Source: Jacaranda mimosifolia (taxonomy: Eukaryota > Streptophyta > Magnoliopsida > Lamiales > Bignoniaceae). From it: 64,000 nucleotides of DNA. Below, one piece after another: positions 60,282 to 64,000 of this stretch. Below the pieces are notes generated by a model. That model was not told where the DNA came from and ran no database searches. It was given only the letters and a program-made list of their open reading frames with translations. Each line of letters begins with the position of its first letter. Within the stretch, counting starts at the first letter, position 1. Both the position numbers and the translations under genes were made by a program. The stretch is taken from contig CM032121.1 in NCBI GenBank assembly GCA_018894105.1, positions 28,496,230 through 28,560,229 on the forward strand, in the 5' to 3' direction.

Positions 60282-60343
60282 CAGCTATTTCGGGAAGGAC
60301 TAGGATGATATGAAGACTTCTTTTGATTATTTTGCTGACCCAT
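60282..60343 (-). pseudogene. Possible first exon of the antisense PMD gene
   Basis: An ATG at 60343 opens MGQQNNQKKSSYHPSPSR and reaches a GTAATT donor-like site at 60281. About 100 bp later a CTT-rich tract and a TGTTGCAAG acceptor-like site (about 60180) lead into sequence in frame with the main PMD frame (CPYQFVKMYIEDH), apart from one TGA. This would be a short first exon and intron. It is an inference from splice-like sequence only. Confidence 0.35.
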
Positions 60344-61137
60344 ATGAGCTTTTTTATCAAAAAGCTATAAGAATTAAGAATGGTTCAAGGAACTACCAAT
60401 GAGGCAATAATGCAAACACCTCTTGAGTATGAATGAAGAAGGCATGCTTTGTTTTCTTTAAAGATGAAGCTTACCTATAGAAACACTATATCAACTTTCA
60501 ATCAGGAAAAGTTTTCAGATTTTTCTTTATGGATTTAATTTTGTATGAGAGGTTCCTTTTCTAAAGTGTCTATTTTTTAGTTCTGATAAAGTTAGGAACT
60601 AAATCCTTGTTGCTTAATGTTATCACTTGAAATAAATAGAGTTGGAGTAGAACTTGTCACGCTAAATAGATAATGAGTTGGAGTCGAATAGTCCAAAAAT
60701 TTTGGGTTTAGCAGCAATTATTTCATGATCTGTTGAATTGTGTTGAGGAATTTGAGAGCTGCCGGACTATTCTGTCATCTATTGAGAATAGCAACATCAT
60801 GATAATTCCAATCTTGTTGGGTCTCTTAGCTTTAATTCGAGTTTTAATTACCACAGACTCTTTAAAGCAACAGGCTGACAGTTGGATTTTAAGACAATAG
60901 TAGAAGAGGTCTTCTAATATTGAAAAAAAAATAGAGGTGTTTGTTTCTTTGATTAATGGTGGACCATATATATAGATATGTAAATATATATAACTATATA
61001 TATATAAAGAAAGCAGGAAAAGAGATAAAATTATATACATTGTTGATGGCCAATTGAATTAATAAAAGGAAGAAAAGTTGAGAATTGGCAACGGAGACCC
61101 AAGCCGTGCAGCTGAGATTCAAATGGATCCCCGGAGC
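60344..61137 (-). other. Upstream region of the antisense PMD gene
   Basis: No coding sequence is recognised. The stretch is AT-rich with TATATATA tracts at about 60965-61010 that could serve as a promoter for minus-strand transcription. The open frame 60723-61040 is low-complexity and unsupported. Confidence 0.35.
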
Positions 61138-61752
61138 AGTGTTCAAAAAATCAGACCATTCATTGAACAAAAAAAGTTATCAGTTCATAGTTTACTGGTT
61201 CAATCGTTGGTTAGACAGTAATTGAACCATAATGTCATAATTATGTAATATGTATTGTATATTTTATATATAAATTAATAAAATACCAAACATAAAATAT
61301 AAAGAGTCTAAATTATATTGTTCAATTTCATATGTTAGAATTTCTTGGAAGAGATAGCCAAGAGCACAAAGGTTGGATAATGGATTAAAGGTTTCTACCT
61401 TCGAGTAGGATTTAAAAATTAGAATGTTAGATTTAATTTGGGCCTTTTATTTTGTAGATCTATTTGAATGTTTTAGGTTTTTACCTGTTTAAGATGTATC
61501 TTAGCTTTGAAGGTTCACATTAGGCCAACAAAATCAAAGAAAGTGTTAATTATGCTAAAAATTAAAGAGAAGAAAAGAAAATAAATGTACCAGTTCTGCT
61601 TTCATAAATCATGAATGGTTCAAACAGTCTGACTGTTAGTTCAGACGATTTTCTTTATCTACTGATTTTTACTTAAAACCAAACTAGTTCATAGGACAAT
61701 CGACAGTTTGACCTGTTCAACCTCTCAGTCCGGTCTCATTTTCTAAACAGTG
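61138..61752. mobile_element. Small non-autonomous DNA transposon (MITE-like), about 615 bp
   Basis: The left end CAGTGTTCAAAAAATCAGAC and the right end, read in reverse, CACTGTTTAGAAAATGAGAC match at most positions. Further inside, both arms carry TTGAAC/GTTCAA and ACTGGTT-type words. This resembles the common plant MITE type with 'CAGTGTTnnAAAAnC' ends and GGTTGAACC-rich arms. No coding sequence is inside. I could not define a target duplication with confidence. Confidence 0.6.
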
Positions 61753-62254
61753 CCTTTGAGTACTGAAACATATGGAAAATGACCTAAATGAGTGCTATGT
61801 GTTGTTTGTCAAATATTTTCGGTTTCTCTGTTTATAGGAAATACATGATAATTATACATTTGAGAAGTGCGATGTTTAATTAAACTTGCAAAGTTTGAAG
61901 TAAGATTGGTGCCCACAGAATGCATTTTGTTGCTTGGCCATGGATCTGCGTGTTACTAGAACATTTTTTCTATTTGCAAAAAATTGGAAACTATGTGAGT
62001 TTCCTAAATGGCTCATATGTTAATATATATATATACGTATGTATGTGTGTATGTATTTAAATATATATATATATATATAAGGAAGATGAGACTAATTGAA
62101 TTATTAAGATGGCATATTGCTCACAATTAGTGTACTTTAATTTGAAGACTATTTACATTTAAACATTTAAAAGCCCATTAGTCAAGGATGGTGAAATTAT
62201 TGCCGCGACTTATTCATTTCGGAATGTATTAGAAGACATTATTCGTGAACAAGT
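61753..62254. other. Spacer between MITE and the Tat 3' LTR
   Basis: No gene is recognised. It includes TA-rich microsatellites at about 62016-62032 and 62059-62078. It should belong to the Tat element's 3' internal region. Confidence 0.4.
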
Positions 62255-62268
62255 CTCGAGGGAGCATT
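62255..62268 (+). other. Polypurine tract of the Tat element (weak)
   Basis: The purine-rich TCGAGGGAGCATT directly precedes the 3' LTR start at 62269. It is short and has non-purines near its end, so the call rests mainly on position. Confidence 0.45.
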
Positions 62269-63104
62269 TGTTGATGAATTAGTTTTAAGCTAATTAAAAA
62301 GTGATACGTGTAAAATAATATTCTAGTTATTAATTTAAATTTTCTATTTATATATTGGGATTTATTAAAATTTAATCCCAAAAGTAAATAGTTAATTTTA
62401 ATTAATACTCTAGTATTTATTTTATGGACAAATCAAATATCACCAAGTATCAAGGTGATGTATTACCACTAATCAAATCAAGTCTTGTACCCCAACAATC
62501 TAAAGCTAATCAAGTCACAGCATATGGCATACCTATGTACTTGGATTAATCAAGTCAAGAATATTTGATATTATCTCTTAATATGTACATCAAAGAGATG
62601 ACTATCAAATAAGTCCAAGTTATTTCAAAGTCTCCAGCTAAACACCTATATAAGGGGATGATCAGGACTCACATATATTCTCATATTCACATATACATAT
62701 ATTCTCAAATTCAAGTTCGAAATCTTCAAGGCTCAAGTCCAAGACTCAAGTCTTCAAACTTCAAGTTTCTGTTGCAACGAAATGTTGCTACTATGAAGGT
62801 CCTATACCTCTTCAAAGCATCAAGCGATCAAGTCCTTTGATCTTTGAGTCAAGGTTCAGGTTCAAAGAAATTTCGTAGTGTTCTTTTATCAAGTCAAATG
62901 ATACTACACTTTATATCCAAGAAATAGCTCAAAACCATTTTAAATCATATATTGGTAGAAGAATTAGGGGATTAGTTTTGTAGGGGAATTTATTTTTTTT
63001 AATAAATTGTAATTCTCTTTTATTCTTTAATATAAATTCAATTTGTCCATTATTTTTCTTTATCTTGTGATTTAATTTTGCAGACAACGAAATTTGTGTG
63101 AATA
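62269..63104 (+). mobile_element. Tat element 3' LTR, about 836 bp
   Basis: It aligns with 38214-39014 from TGTTGATGAATTAG to TTTGCAGACAACGAAATTTGTGTGAATA, with substitutions spread throughout and small insertions (a repeat-like CAAGTCCAAGACTCAAG stretch near 62735-62760). The TATA box is conserved at 62647. Divergence from the 5' LTR by eye is well over a few percent, so the insertion is old. The open frame 62658-62840 is inside the LTR. Confidence 0.9.
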
Positions 63105-64000
63105 GTAATATCTAGAAGATTCACACTTCTAAGGACCTCCAACATCCATTAGGGGGTAGCTGATCAAACTTTAGAGCGTGGCAACTTATATTATCTCCGC
63201 TCTTTTAGTTGTAAGGGGCATGTACTGGAGCGCCCCCCATCTGGCTTGTTGTGTGCTCTTAGCTTGCTTCCATTCTAAATTAGCTCCTAAATTTAACACC
63301 CTGTACTTGTCAGTATCTTGAAGAGCTGCTATTTCTTGCTTCCTCATCTTACTGTTCTTCTACACTTGGGGTTTCTTCTAAACCACGAAGAGATCGTCGT
63401 TTACTGGTCCTTGCAATTTATGATATCTTGGATGCTTCTTTTCCAGAGCATTGTTCATCACCGAGTACTGACCTTTAAATCTATTCAAAATATGGTCAAT
63501 AATCAAGGCTTATCTGCCTGTTGACTATTGCTTCATTACCTTCTTAATGGTGGCATCACCTATCTTAGTGGAGCCTCTCGAGAGTGTCAGGAGTGACTTG
63601 GAAGTGGAGAGGTCACCTTTATCACTTGCATACTGCTTGTTGATAGAATTTGGGTGCTTACTGAATCACAAGCAACAAGGCTCATTCTTCCTGACTTTTG
63701 GCATATTGATGGGACTGCCTAGCCCCTACATCACTTACTTGCAAGATTTTTTGATTAGATCAATCTCTTTATCTCATCATTTAAGTACCTACACCATTTA
63801 ATAATGTGTCTGCACGCTAGTGAAAATTGCAAAAAAATTATCTTCTGCTTCTCCGTATCCTTCATCATCTTCTAAAGAGCGTCCATGACAAAGTCACACC
63901 ATAGAGCTTCACGTAGAACCTGTTTTCGTGAAACGATGAGCAGGATGTAGGTAGTGAATGAGTGAGACGCCTGCTTGTTTTAGGCATTTTATCGTGGTTA
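63105..64000. other. Unassigned sequence right of the Tat element
   Basis: The composition is less AT-rich than the spacers, and open frames at 63318-63524 and 63547-63801 show no domain I recognise. It may be part of an older element (possibly the relic at 34-38 kb into which the Tat element went), but I found no clear match between the two flanks. Confidence 0.3.

Larger units (their letters stand above)
57622..60343 (-). pseudogene. PMD-type gene (antisense additional ORF of the Tat element), N-terminal and central part
   Basis: From 60130 down to 58922 the minus strand is one frame with three nonsense codons (near 59625, 59327 and 59172). Pieces in order are MDIQRWFEEATKEVIDPRFG, HIGYWEWIEDVRSHHADTLH, FSISLGDLCVLSGLPMCGG, ISNWIRFWFRGPIRYAE, VVPILASIYHSLRDISNS and IYYVHTWIGHYLS. 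This is the layout of plant mobile domain (PMD, aminotransferase-like) proteins. A frameshift at a run of nine A (about 58929-58937) follows, then 58695-58369 with DYSPHRFSRQ and EYVDWWDKHWKASQ. A serine/asparagine-rich part (58213-57930), a possible intron and 57801-57622 complete this part. The gene is convergent with gag-pol. PMD proteins have domesticated relatives in plants. This copy is broken. Confidence 0.8.
38214..63104 (+). mobile_element. Tat-lineage Ty3/gypsy element with antisense PMD gene, interrupted by element D
   Basis: The two LTRs (38214-39014 and 62269-63104) both start TGTTGATGAATT and end in GTGTGAACA or GTGTGAATA. Between them lie gag, protease, RT, RNase H, a second archaeal-type RNase H and integrase in that order on the plus strand. 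A minisatellite and a long minus-strand PMD-type gene follow. The second RNase H between RT/RH and integrase is the defining feature of the Tat lineage. Removing element D (47534-57621) leaves about 14.8 kb, a normal size for Tat elements with additional ORFs. All coding parts have stops. No matching target duplication is evident (TGAGT on the left, GTAAT on the right). Confidence 0.88.

Noticed and set aside
60723..61040. 105-codon minus-strand frame rich in Ile/Leu/Tyr
   Set aside because: Most of it translates TATATA tracts, and there is no recognisable domain.
63318..63801. Two open frames of 68 and 84 codons near the right edge
   Set aside because: No domain, no conserved neighbours, and length compatible with chance.

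Overview
The window looks like repeat-dense nuclear DNA from a flowering plant, probably a eudicot. It is AT-rich and has no bacterial or organellar features. Long LTR retrotransposons with TGTAACACC/TGTAGCACC ends, AT-rich Helitrons with TC...CTAG ends, a truncated LINE, a CACTA terminus and a Tat-type Ty3/gypsy element fill most of it. I see no intact host gene, no tRNA or rRNA gene and no CRISPR. I cannot name the species from sequence alone.

Region 1-26 kb is a nest of two transposon types. Family 1 is a long-LTR (about 3.0-3.3 kb) Ty3/gypsy family, chromovirus/Tekay-like by its pol remnants. It occurs five times: element A (minus strand, 1-4378, running off the left edge), the 3' part of an LTR into which A inserted (LTR C, 4379-6573), a solo LTR on the minus strand (E1, 9473-12684), a solo LTR on the plus strand (E2, 13219-16384), and a shrunken two-LTR copy (B, 16621-23624). 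E1, E2 and B each have perfect 5-bp target duplications (TATTT, ATTCA, TTAAT). They sit in Helitron-derived DNA. H1 (6825-16483) was split by E1 and E2, H2 (from 16509) was split by B, H3 is 23742-26011, and an inverted Helitron 5' end lies at 6579-6766.

Region 26-38 kb is AT-rich filler with a CACTA-type end (to 27215), a perfect 230-bp tandem duplication (27952-28415), a 5'-truncated LINE with a 15-bp target duplication (29244-29772), a solo LTR of a second long-LTR family (30546-33385), and a decayed reading frame resembling the 'putative gypsy type transposon' domain (34650-35660) followed by GC-rich and tandemly repeated DNA.

Region 38.2-63.1 kb is one Tat-lineage element of about 14.8 kb, enlarged to 24.9 kb by an insertion. 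It has a 5' LTR, then gag, protease, RT, RNase H, an additional archaeal-type RNase H and integrase on the plus strand. A minisatellite follows, then a long gene on the opposite strand encoding a plant mobile domain (PMD)-like protein, and the 3' LTR. A family 2 LTR retrotransposon on the minus strand (D, 47534-57621) inserted into the antisense gene and separates its N-terminal part from its coiled-coil C-terminal part. All coding parts carry stops or frameshifts, so nothing here looks capable of moving on its own.

The most interesting item is the antisense PMD gene carried by the Tat element, with possible introns whose pyrimidine tracts are CTT microsatellites. Next are the arrays of a short palindromic motif inside family 1 LTRs and the blocks conserved between otherwise different LTR families. 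I did not find a convincing unknown biological system.
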